A DNA stretch of 8,291 bases from Desulfovibrio sp. (GTDB taxonomy: Bacteria; Desulfobacterota; Desulfovibrionia; Desulfovibrionales; Desulfovibrionaceae), in contig JALHHV010000046.1 in NCBI GenBank assembly GCA_022837365.1, positions 1,936-10,226 on the forward strand, written 5' to 3'. Under the pieces are notes generated by a model, which saw only the letters and a program-made list of their open reading frames with translations, was not told where the DNA came from and made no database searches. Shown piece by piece: positions 1-6,163 of the stretch. The translations under genes and the position numbers were made by a program. Each line of letters opens with the position of its first letter. The stretch's first letter is position 1.

Positions 1-1292
1 ATGTCCTTGAGGCGGGGCAGGCGCTTCACGAACTGCAACGCCATGCGCAGCTGGTTGTCCTTTTCCAGGGCCTGCTTCACGTCGTCCGCACGGGTGGCGG
101 GGCGCGCATCCTTGCCCGAAGCGCCGTTCTCGAGGTGCCGGTTGAGGTCCTTTTCGCGCACCATGTTCAGGCGGTGGGCCTTTTCCTCTTCGCGCGGCAG
201 TTCGAAGGGCACCTCGAAGTCGGGCTCGACGCCTTCCGCCTGGATGGAGCGGCCGTTGGGCGTGTAGTACAGGGCCACGGTCAGCTTCAGGCCCGCGCCG
301 TCGGACAGCGGGATGACGTTCTGCACCGAGCCCTTGCCGAAGGTGCGTTCGCCCAGGATGAGCGCGCGGTTGTGATCGCGCAGGGCGCCGGCCACGATTT
401 CCGAGGCCGAGGCGGAACCGGCGTTGACCAGCACCACCATGGGCACGGCCACGTCGCCGGGCTGGGTCTTGGCGCGGTATTCGCGGCTGGCGTCTTCCAT
501 GCGGCCGCGGATGGACACGATGACCCCGTCCTTGAGGAAGGTGTCGGACACGCTCACGGCCTGGTCCAGCAACCCGCCGGGGTTGTTGCGCAGGTCGAGG
601 ATGATCCCCTTCATGCCCTTCTTGCCCGCTTCTTTCAGCGCGTCCACCAGTTCGCCGGTGGTGCGTTCGCTGAAGCGGGTCAGGCGCACCCAGTAGTAGC
701 CGTCCTCGAGCATCTTGGACTTGACGCTGATGAGCGGGATGGCGTCGCGCACCAGGCGCACCACTTCGGGGGCCTTGGCGTCGCGGTGCAGGATGGACAG
801 TTCCACCTCGGTGCCCTTGGCGCCCCGGATGCGGCTGACCGCTTCCTGGGTGGTCATGTCCTGGGTGGGCACGCCGTCCACGGCGAGGATGATGTCGCCG
901 CTCTTCAGGCCCGCCTTGTGGGCGGGGGTGTCCTCGATGGGGGCCACCACGATGAGCTGGCCGTTCTCGCTGGAAATCTCGATGCCGATGCCGAAGAATT
1001 CGCCGGAGGTGCTTTCCTGCATCTCCTTGAACTCCTCCACCGACAGGAACGTCGAATGGGGGTCCAGCCCTTGCAGCATGCCCTTCACGGCGCCGTTGAT
1101 CAGGTCCTTGCGGGGCACGTCGCGCACGTAATAGCGCTCCACCAGGTCCAGCACCTGGCTGAAGCGCTTCAGCGAATCGTATTTGCCCTCGTCACTTGCC
1201 GCGCCGACGGTACCGGGCACCAGCGCCGACCCGCCGGAAAACGCGAGCACGCCGAGAATGAGCAGCGTGGCCGTCCACAGCGTCACACGCAT
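1..1292 (-). CDS. ctpA: S41-family C-terminal processing protease (Ctp/Prc type), 3' end cut off by window
   Basis: This is a periplasmic serine protease that cleaves proteins near their C-termini. 430 codons are visible and the stop lies outside the window; I translated it by hand from the minus strand. Residues 1-31 form a signal peptide or anchor with a hydrophobic core (LLILGVLAF). A PDZ domain spans about 98-180 (FFGIGIEI; AGLKSGDIILAVDG). The catalytic core has the conserved DLRNNPGG (233-240), the nucleophile Ser295 in GSASASEIVAGAL and the general base Lys320 in RTFGKGSVQ. The Ser-Lys spacing of 25 residues is that of the family, so the enzyme should be active. A clear Shine-Dalgarno (GGAGGA, 1299-1304) supports the ATG at 1292. 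The gene starts 29 bp after the EnvC-like gene. Family members are usually about 400-450 residues, so little is missing. The gene symbol is a family name; the substrate is unknown. Confidence 0.93.
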   Translation of the reverse strand, partial: MRVTLWTATLLILGVLAFSGGSALVPGTVGAASDEGKYDSLKRFSQVLDLVERYYVRDVPRKDLINGAVKGMLQGLDPHSTFLSVEEFKEMQESTSGEFFGIGIEISSENGQLIVVAPIEDTPAHKAGLKSGDIILAVDGVPTQDMTTQEAVSRIRGAKGTEVELSILHRDAKAPEVVRLVRDAIPLISVKSKMLEDGYYWVRLTRFSERTTGELVDALKEAGKKGMKGIILDLRNNPGGLLDQAVSVSDTFLKDGVIVSIRGRMEDASREYRAKTQPGDVAVPMVVLVNAGSASASEIVAGALRDHNRALILGERTFGKGSVQNVIPLSDGAGLKLTVALYYTPNGRSIQAEGVEPDFEVPFELPREEEKAHRLNMVREKDLNRHLENGASGKDARPATRADDVKQALEKDNQLRMALQFVKRLPRLKD

Positions 1293-1321
1293 AACGAATC
1301 CTCCGAAAGCCTGAAAAGAGG

Positions 1322-2695
1322 CTAATTTGCTGAAAGGAGCCACGCATCAGGGTTAATGGCTTTTTGGTGAAAACGCAATTCGAAATAGACTCCGGGGCCA
1401 TTGGCGTCCGGGTAGAATCCGGCGGTGCCCACCTGCTGGCCGCCGCCCACCTCCTGGCCCAGCCGCAACGGACTCTCGGCCAGGAAGGCGTACAACGTAT
1501 AGTACGCCTGACCGTGCATCAGGATGACGACGCGGCCGAACCCGCGCATGGTGTCGTTGTGCACCACGCGGCCATAGGCCACGGCGCGCACCGGCTCGCT
1601 CTGCCCCACCGAGATGCCCAGCCCGCGCACCGGCGGCTTGGCCTCGGGCGCGTAGCGGCGCACCACCCTGCCCTTGGCGGGCCACGGCAGGCGGCCCTTC
1701 TGCTTCTCTATGTCGCCGCGCGACAGGGCCTGCTCCAGCCGGGCGTTCAGGGTCTGGATCATCTCGAACAGGTCGGCCAGTTCGGCCTCGGCGTCCTCGC
1801 GCTGCTGGCGCACCGAGGACAGCGACTGGCGGAAGCGCTGCTTGTCCGCCAGCAGCTTGGAACGGTCGGCACCCAGGGCCTCCACCTGCTTGCGCACCTG
1901 TTCGGAGAGGGCCTCGCGCCGGGTCAGGGCTTCGGCCATGGCGGTTTCCTGACCGTGCAGTTCCTGCTGGCGCTCCCCGATGACCTTGTAGATTTCCTGC
2001 GTCCAGGCGTAGTCGCGCTCCGCCATGCGCCAGTCGGTCAGGTCGCGCGCGCCCACCCCCTTCTGGCGCATGTACAGCGGCCAGAGCAGTTGCAGCAGCC
2101 CGGCAAGGGATTCTTCCGTGCGGGACCGCTCGGCGGCCAACCGCTCGTAGGCGGCACGCACGTCGGTGGCGGCGGCCTCCAGTTGGGCCAATTCCTGCTC
2201 CTGGCGGGCCACCTTGGCCTCCAGCGCGGTGATGCGGTCCTCGGCCATGGCCAGGTCGGTGTTCAGGGCGCGTTCCTGCACCGAAAGCCTGGTGATGCTC
2301 TCCTGCCGGGCGCGCAGGCGGGCCTGCTGGGCCTCCAGCGCCTTGCGGATGTCCTCTTCCGTGGTCAACTGGCCCACGGGCGCGGCCTTGCCGCGCGCTT
2401 CCTGGCGCCGGGGTTGGCCGCCCTTGCCGCCCTTGGTTGGTGGCGCGGTCGCGTCGCCATCAGCATCCGGACCAGGCTTGAGCGGCCCCGCCTTGCCGAT
2501 GGAGCCGGAGGTGGCGGCCAGGGAAGATTCCGGCCGCGCGGCCAGCCATCCGACCAGCGTGAGGGCCAGCGTCAGGACCAGCGTGAGGGCCAGGCACAGC
2601 AGGCGGCGCAGCGCCACGCGTGCGGGACCGGCGCGGCGCATGCCCGCAGAGGGGGCGAGGCCGGAACCCCACGACGGAAACCGCACCGGCCGCAT
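1322..2695 (-). CDS. envC: EnvC-like murein hydrolase activator (coiled coil plus degenerate LytM/M23 domain)
   Basis: 457 residues. A hydrophobic N-terminal segment (about 31-53) follows a basic stretch and acts as signal or anchor. Residues 61-108 are a Gly/Pro/Lys-rich, probably disordered linker. About 111-330 is a long Glu/Gln/Arg/Leu-rich coiled coil, and 334-455 is a LytM-type domain ending in INPDAWLL. The zinc-binding and catalytic positions of M23 peptidases are gone. HxGxD reads VRGLG (356-360), YxHL reads YAFL (402-405), and HxHFE reads VYFE (436-439). E. coli EnvC is degenerate at the same places, so I infer a non-enzymatic activator of periplasmic N-acetylmuramyl-L-alanine amidases at division rather than a peptidase. 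The ATG lies 3 bp after the upstream TGA, suggesting translational coupling. A start at Met19 is possible and would leave a more typical signal peptide. The identity of the partner amidase cannot be seen here. Confidence 0.9.
   Translation of the reverse strand: MRPVRFPSWGSGLAPSAGMRRAGPARVALRRLLCLALTLVLTLALTLVGWLAARPESSLAATSGSIGKAGPLKPGPDADGDATAPPTKGGKGGQPRRQEARGKAAPVGQLTTEEDIRKALEAQQARLRARQESITRLSVQERALNTDLAMAEDRITALEAKVARQEQELAQLEAAATDVRAAYERLAAERSRTEESLAGLLQLLWPLYMRQKGVGARDLTDWRMAERDYAWTQEIYKVIGERQQELHGQETAMAEALTRREALSEQVRKQVEALGADRSKLLADKQRFRQSLSSVRQQREDAEAELADLFEMIQTLNARLEQALSRGDIEKQKGRLPWPAKGRVVRRYAPEAKPPVRGLGISVGQSEPVRAVAYGRVVHNDTMRGFGRVVILMHGQAYYTLYAFLAESPLRLGQEVGGGQQVGTAGFYPDANGPGVYFELRFHQKAINPDAWLLSAN
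2552..2593 (-). repeat. 24-bp-period direct repeat in the EnvC-like signal/anchor segment
   Basis: Two identical 18-bp copies (2552-2569 and 2576-2593; gaccagcgtgagggccag on the plus strand) are separated by 6 bp, giving a period of eight codons. They encode LALTLV twice within the hydrophobic segment LCLALTLVLTLALTLVGW. The repeat is in frame, so gain or loss of a unit would lengthen or shorten the membrane segment by eight residues without a frameshift. Confidence 0.8.
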
Positions 2696-2698
2696 GGC

Positions 2699-3370
2699 TC
2701 AGGCCACCCCGCCGTCGAGGAAGGAGCACAGGGGGCAGTCGGCGCAGCGCGGCGCGCGGGCGCGGCACCAGTCCTTGGCCACCCGCACGATGAGGGCGTG
2801 GTATTCGTTGTAGAAGTCCACGTCGGGGTCCAGCACGTCCATGAACACGTCGCGCAGGTCGTGGTAGGGGATGTCTTCCGGCACCATGGCGTGGCGGTGC
2901 AGGATGCGCCGGGTGTAGGCGTCCACCACGAAGGTGGGCAGGCCCACGGCATACAGCAGCACGGAATCCGCCGTTTCCGGCCCGATGCCCGACACGCCGA
3001 GCAGCCGGGGACGCAGGTCGTGCAACTCCTGCCGGGCCAGCACGCCGAAGTCGAAGCCGCAGGCATCGTCCAGAAAACGCAGCAGGTTGCGCAGGCGCAC
3101 CGCCTTCAGCCGGAAGAACCCCGCCGGGCGGATCAGTTCGGACAACTCCGCCTCGGGCAGGGCCAGCAGGGTCTGGCCATCGGCCAGCGCCCCGGCTTCC
3201 CGCAGGCGATGGATGGCCTTTTCCACGTTGGTCCACGCGGTGTTCTGGGTCAGCACCGCGCCCACGCAAATCTCCAGCGGCGTTTCGCCCGGCCACCAGC
3301 CGCTGGGGCCCAGCCGGGCGTGCATGGCCGCGTACATCTCGCGCAACAGGCGTTCCCGTTTCCCTCGCAT
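2699..3370 (-). CDS. Endonuclease III-related DNA glycosylase (HhH-GPD, COG2231/MagIII-like)
   Basis: Base-excision repair protein of the helix-hairpin-helix-GPD superfamily. In the longest reading (ATG 3391, 230 residues) the order is: GWWPGETPLE and GAVLTQNTAW near the N-terminus (31-54); HhH motif LLGVSGIGPET (130-140); VVDAYTRR (155-162) with catalytic Asp157; FYNEYHALIVRVAKDW (193-208); and a cysteine cluster at 209, 216, 219, 222. The GIGPETAD and FVVDAYTRRIL signatures fit the endonuclease III-related COG2231 group rather than Nth itself. The residue matching the lyase Lys120 of E. coli Nth is Glu139, so I expect a monofunctional glycosylase. I chose the ATG at 3370 (223 residues) because AGGG lies 9 nt before it, whereas the ATG at 3391 has no visible ribosome site. 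Its stop sits 3 bp before the EnvC-like ATG. The lesion it removes cannot be told from sequence; alkylated purines are a guess from MagIII. Confidence 0.88.
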   Translation of the reverse strand: MRGKRERLLREMYAAMHARLGPSGWWPGETPLEICVGAVLTQNTAWTNVEKAIHRLREAGALADGQTLLALPEAELSELIRPAGFFRLKAVRLRNLLRFLDDACGFDFGVLARQELHDLRPRLLGVSGIGPETADSVLLYAVGLPTFVVDAYTRRILHRHAMVPEDIPYHDLRDVFMDVLDPDVDFYNEYHALIVRVAKDWCRARAPRCADCPLCSFLDGGVA

Positions 3371-3579
3371 AGGCCGACACCCTAGCGTCATCGCGCATGC
3401 GCCGCAACCGGCGGCATTCGTCGGGTCGGGGGCGAACTACGTGGGCAGTTTTTTTGTATGCCTCCGGCGGGCAAGGGGCTTCGCGCGCTGCGATCGCCAT
3501 CCGTAATGCTCGAAGACTCGCATAACGGCTGCCGTCCCCTGCACCCCCTTTCAAAAAAGACACGCTTTTTCCCAATGAA

Positions 3580-3612
3580 AACACCGCCTCGCTCATTGAG
3601 CAACGCGGTGTT
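3580..3612 (-). terminator. Hairpin with short T-tract (weak terminator candidate)
   Basis: The arms aacaccgc (3580-3587) and gcggtgtt (3605-3612) are perfectly complementary over 8 bp. An inner dyad gctca/tgagc lies at 3591-3601. Read on the minus strand, the stem is followed by TTCATT, giving GTTTTCATT across the end of the stem. It may act as a second, back-up stop for prmA transcripts or as a leader structure for the downstream operon. I cannot separate these. Confidence 0.45.
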
Positions 3613-3621
3613 GACGACAAG

Positions 3622-3643
3622 CCCCAAATAAAAAGTTTTGGGG
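3622..3643. other. Small inverted repeat with A/T-rich loop
   Basis: ccccaaa (3622-3628) pairs with tttgggg (3637-3643), a 7-bp stem around an A/T-rich loop. On the minus strand the loop supplies the CTTTTTATTT run lying about 20 nt past the large stem at 3652-3690. It may be part of that terminator-like element. Confidence 0.5.
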
Positions 3644-3651
3644 GGAGGGGT

Positions 3652-3690
3652 CCGGGGAGGGAGACCTTTTTCAAAAGGTCCCCTCCCCGG
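3652..3690 (-). terminator. Strong 18-bp stem downstream of prmA, probable transcription terminator
   Basis: The arms 3652-3670 and 3673-3690 are complementary over 18 bp with one bulged A (3662) and a two-base tip. The stem runs from CCGGGGAGGG at the base to CCTTTT at the top. It starts 31 bp past the prmA stop on the transcribed strand. The T-rich run on the minus strand (CTTTTTATTT) comes about 12-20 nt after the stem rather than directly after it, so the intrinsic terminator is not textbook. The near symmetry means it could also act on plus-strand transcripts. Confidence 0.65.
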
Positions 3691-3721
3691 TACTTCTTTA
3701 CTTTCCTGAATCTTCTCTCCC

Positions 3722-4582
3722 CTACTCCCAGATCAGTGCGGCCCACTCGCCTTCCACGCGGCGGCGTGCGGGGGGCATGCCGAGGCTGGTGTAGGCGGCT
3801 TCCACGCCATCGGCCTGCACGGCGAGCAGTCCGGAGAGCACGAGGCACCCGTTGGGGGCCAACAGGGCGAGGATGTCGGGGGCGAGGTCTTTCAGGGGCT
3901 GGGCGAGGATGTTGGCGAGCACCACGTCGTAGCGTTCGCCCTGAGCGGCTTCGGTGCTGCCGAGGCGCACGTCGATGGCGGGGGCCACGGCGTTGATGAC
4001 GCGGTTTTCCTCGGCGTTTTCCACGGCCAGCATGTCGATGTCGGTGGCCACGCCGGTCAGGCCCAGCTTGGCGCAGCCGATGGCGAGGATGCCGGAGCCG
4101 GTGCCCAGGTCGAGAAAGCGCAGGCCCGCGCGCACCCGGCCGGAGGCGGCAAGCTCGGAGACGGCGCCGAGACACAGGGCGGTGGTGGGATGGTGGCCGG
4201 TGCCGAAGGCGGTCTTGGGCTCGATGACGATGGGGATGCGGTCGTGCAGGTCCACGGTGTCCACCATCCACGGGGCGATGACCATGAAGTGCGACCCGCA
4301 CTCCACGGGCGTGAAGAAGTCGCGCCAAGCCAGGGTCCAGTCGGTGTCGGGCACGGAATCGCGGGTCACCTCGGCGCGCGGCAGTCCGGCGCGCAGGGTG
4401 GCCAGAAGCTGCTCGCAGAAGGCGGGGTTGTCGGTGTGCACGCGCAGACGCACGGAGCCGTCGGGCAGGCTTTCCTCTTCCCAGCCGAAGGGCACGGCAA
4501 GGGCCAGCACGCCGTCGGCGATTTCGAGGTCTTCGGGACAATCGGCGGGAATGACGATGCTGATGCGGATGAGGTCGGACAC
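3722..4582 (-). CDS. prmA: Ribosomal protein L11 methyltransferase
   Basis: 286 residues; a cytosolic SAM-dependent enzyme that methylates amino groups of ribosomal protein L11. The N-terminal alpha/beta region (about 1-90) precedes the PrmA hallmark KTAFGTGHHPTT (123-134). The SAM-binding motif is FLDLGTGSG (156-164), followed by the acidic end of strand 2 in ATDIDMLAVENAEEN (179-193). YDVVLANILAQPL (218-230) is the catalytic-side motif typical of PrmA. Length fits the family (about 290). The start is GTG at 4582, 4 nt after the permease TAG; the AAGG of that gene's last codons serves as ribosome site, so translation is probably coupled to the transporter genes. A long stem ends the unit 31 bp downstream. 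Linkage to an amino acid importer suggests shared expression, but a functional link is only conjecture. Confidence 0.95.
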   Translation of the reverse strand: MSDLIRISIVIPADCPEDLEIADGVLALAVPFGWEEESLPDGSVRLRVHTDNPAFCEQLLATLRAGLPRAEVTRDSVPDTDWTLAWRDFFTPVECGSHFMVIAPWMVDTVDLHDRIPIVIEPKTAFGTGHHPTTALCLGAVSELAASGRVRAGLRFLDLGTGSGILAIGCAKLGLTGVATDIDMLAVENAEENRVINAVAPAIDVRLGSTEAAQGERYDVVLANILAQPLKDLAPDILALLAPNGCLVLSGLLAVQADGVEAAYTSLGMPPARRRVEGEWAALIWE

Positions 4583-4586
4583 GGGG

Positions 4587-5276
4587 CTACCTTGCCTGGT
4601 ACCGGGCCATCTGCCGCTCCAGCCGGCGGCTGGCTGCGGTCAGGGTCCAGCAGACGATGAAGTACAGCACGGCGATGGTGAAGAAGAGTTCGGCCGGAGC
4701 GGTCAGCTCGCGGTTGTTGATCTGGGTGGCCGTGCGGGTGAGCTCGGAAACGCCGATGATGTAGGCGAGCGAGGTGTCCTTGGTCAAGCTGACGAACTGG
4801 TTCACGAACGAGGGAATCATGTTGCGCAGGGCCTGCGGCAGGATGACGTAGACCATGGCCTGGGTCTTGGAAAGCCCGGTGCCGCGCGCGGCCTCCATCT
4901 GGCCGTACGGCAGGGCCAGCACCCCGGCGCGCACGATCTCGGCGATGTAGGCGCCGGTGAACACGATGAAGGCGACGAGGGCGCTTTCCGCCTCGGGCAG
5001 GGTGTGACCGAGCACGATGGGCGCGAGGAAGTAGAACCAGAAGATCAGCATCAGCAGCGGAATGCCGCGGATGACCTCGACGTAGATGACGGCGGGCAGG
5101 CGCAGCCACCAGCGCTCGGACAGGCGCAGCAGGCCGAAGCCGAGGCCCAGCCAGAACGCCCCGAAGATGCCGCCGATGGCCAGCATCACGCTCATGGCAA
5201 GACCGCCCAGCGGCCCTTGCGGCCACGAGCCCACGAGCAGGTAATCGAAATTTCTCCAGACGACGTCCCACTGCAC
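4587..5276 (-). CDS. Polar amino acid ABC transporter permease (GltK-like)
   Basis: 229-residue inner-membrane permease of the HisMQ/GltJK family. Hydrophobic segments lie at about 25-50, 72-90, 98-118, 143-160 and 195-213. EVIRGIPLL (67-75) is the conserved family motif. The EAA loop that contacts the ATPase is EAARGTGLSKTQA with VILPQALR after it (128-151). KDTSLAYIIGVSEL followed by TRTATQIN (166-187) resembles the equivalent stretch of E. coli GltK as I recall it. The start is GTG at 5276, supported by an excellent TAAGGAG (5285-5291) with 8-nt spacing. It likely pairs with the other permease (5396-6097) to form the heterodimeric channel. It is followed by prmA after 4 nt. Confidence 0.92.
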   Translation of the reverse strand: MQWDVVWRNFDYLLVGSWPQGPLGGLAMSVMLAIGGIFGAFWLGLGFGLLRLSERWWLRLPAVIYVEVIRGIPLLMLIFWFYFLAPIVLGHTLPEAESALVAFIVFTGAYIAEIVRAGVLALPYGQMEAARGTGLSKTQAMVYVILPQALRNMIPSFVNQFVSLTKDTSLAYIIGVSELTRTATQINNRELTAPAELFFTIAVLYFIVCWTLTAASRRLERQMARYQAR

Positions 5277-5395
5277 GCCGGTTGCTCCTTACGACTGATT
5301 CTGAAACCGTGGCGGCGCCTGTTGCCCGATGGTGTCCGGGGTCACGCGGCGCCGCCGCGCGAAAAGACCGGGCCGCCGTGGCGGCGCGGGGTGCG
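5277..5395 (-). other. Inter-permease gap with two GC stems
   Basis: The 119-bp gap holds a stem gccgcc/ggcggc at 5372-5385 and a second, cgcggc/gccgcg, at 5345-5359. On the minus strand CTTTTC lies between them. The first stem begins about 10 nt past the permease stop. It may be a partial terminator or an mRNA-stabilising element; no coding potential is visible. The 3' end of the gap (in transcript order) carries the strong Shine-Dalgarno of the next permease. Confidence 0.5.
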
Positions 5396-6097
5396 TCAGT
5401 ACTTGATGGTCCGCAGGAAGTGCCTGTTGTACTGGGTGATGCTGAACGACACCAGCAGCGAGATGGCGAGGTAGATCAGCGTGCTGACCGTGAACGCCTC
5501 GAACCCGTGGAAGGTGTACGATTCGATCTGGCGGGCCATGTAGGTAAGTTCCATGACCCCGATGGTCATGCACAGCGACGAGTTCTTGAACAGGTTCAGC
5601 GCCTGCGAGATCAGCGGCGGCACGATGATGCGGAAGGCCTGCGGCAGGACCACGTAGCGCATGGCCTGCAGGAAGGTGAGGCCGCAGGCGCGCGAGGCTT
5701 CCAACTGCGTGCGCGGAATGGAGAAGATGCCCGAGCGGATCTCTTCGGCGATGAACGCGGCGGTGTACACCGCAAGGGCGATGACCCCGGCCGCGAATTC
5801 GAAATTCTGCTTGTACAGCCACTGGTTGACGGCGGCGGGCAACACCGCGTCGGACCCGAAGTACCAGAAGAATATCTGGACCAGCAGCGGCGTGTTGCGG
5901 AAGAACTCGGTGAACCCGGCGCTGAACCACACCAGCGGGCGCACCCCGGAAAGGCGCATCACCGCGATGAGCGTGCCGAGCGCCATGGCGAGCACCAGCG
6001 AGATGGCGGAAATCTGGCAGGTGACCACGACGCCGTCGATGATCCACTGCAGGTATTCGCCGGAGAGGACGAGTTTCCAGTCGAAGTTGTACTGCAA
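5396..6097 (-). CDS. Polar amino acid ABC transporter permease (GltJ-like)
   Basis: 233-residue inner-membrane permease of the HisMQ/GltJK family. Hydrophobic segments lie at about 20-47, 70-90, 103-120, 147-165 and 203-222. It has TEFFRNTPLLVQIFFWYF (63-80) and the EAA loop LEASRACGLTFLQA with VLPQAFRIIVPP (132-161). The FRNTPLLVQ and NLFKNSSL motifs resemble E. coli GltJ as I recall it. The start is a TTG at 6097: the first in-frame ATG is at Met39, inside the first membrane segment, so a later start is unlikely. Only a weak GGA (7 nt upstream) precedes it. A terminator-like hairpin lies between this gene and the binding-protein gene, so expression may be reduced relative to it. It presumably forms the channel with the permease at 4587-5276. 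Confidence 0.91.
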   Translation of the reverse strand: MQYNFDWKLVLSGEYLQWIIDGVVVTCQISAISLVLAMALGTLIAVMRLSGVRPLVWFSAGFTEFFRNTPLLVQIFFWYFGSDAVLPAAVNQWLYKQNFEFAAGVIALAVYTAAFIAEEIRSGIFSIPRTQLEASRACGLTFLQAMRYVVLPQAFRIIVPPLISQALNLFKNSSLCMTIGVMELTYMARQIESYTFHGFEAFTVSTLIYLAISLLVSFSITQYNRHFLRTIKY

Positions 6098-6115
6098 GAC
6101 GTTATCCGCGTGAAA

Positions 6116-6149
6116 ACGGGGGGCGCGGCGATGGCGCCGCGTCCCCCGT
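6116..6149 (-). terminator. Intercistronic terminator-like hairpin after the binding-protein gene
   Basis: The arms 6116-6130 and 6135-6149 pair over 15 positions with a single mismatch (6123/6142) and a 4-nt loop. The stem is almost all G/C and, on the minus strand, is followed by TTTTC. It starts 14 nt past the binding-protein stop (6164). The short U-run inside an operon suggests partial termination or 3'-end protection, so that the binding protein is made in excess over the permeases, as is known for other ABC importers. Confidence 0.65.
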
Positions 6150-6163
6150 CGGGTTGGTGCGTG

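Larger units (their letters stand above)
3371..3721. other. Intergenic block between prmA and the glycosylase operon, no gene seen
   Basis: About 350 bp with mixed AT-rich and GC-rich patches, unlike the flanking genes. It carries three hairpins listed separately. A plus-strand T-run at 3449-3456 precedes tgcctccggcgggcaagggg. This resembles the dispersed intergenic elements I associate with Desulfovibrio genomes (from memory, unchecked). The 79-codon minus-strand frame at 3388-3627 has no family signature and runs through the hairpins, so I do not call it. The promoter for the glycosylase-EnvC-Ctp operon should lie here, but I find no convincing -35/-10 pair. Confidence 0.6.

Noticed and set aside
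135..1325. Long plus-strand open frame opposite the Ctp protease gene
   Set aside because: The opposite strand encodes an unmistakable S41 protease with catalytic Ser and Lys. The His/Ala/Gly/Val-rich plus-strand product is the usual antisense shadow in high-GC DNA.
1364..3385. 673-codon plus-strand open frame
   Set aside because: It spans two real minus-strand genes and is rich in His, Gln, Gly and Ala with no domain motif; it is a GC-bias artefact despite its length.
3392..3425. TTGCGG-N17-TAGGGT as promoter for the glycosylase operon
   Set aside because: Each hexamer matches only about half of consensus and the start site would fall inside the likely coding region; not reportable as a promoter.
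3388..3627. 79-codon minus-strand frame in the intergenic block
   Set aside because: No recognisable motif, no good ribosome site, and it covers the hairpins and runs into the glycosylase start.
2460..4541. 693-codon minus-strand open frame
   Set aside because: It crosses the glycosylase gene, the hairpin-rich intergenic block and prmA in a different frame. Its Arg/Pro-rich composition and lack of motifs show it is a shadow.
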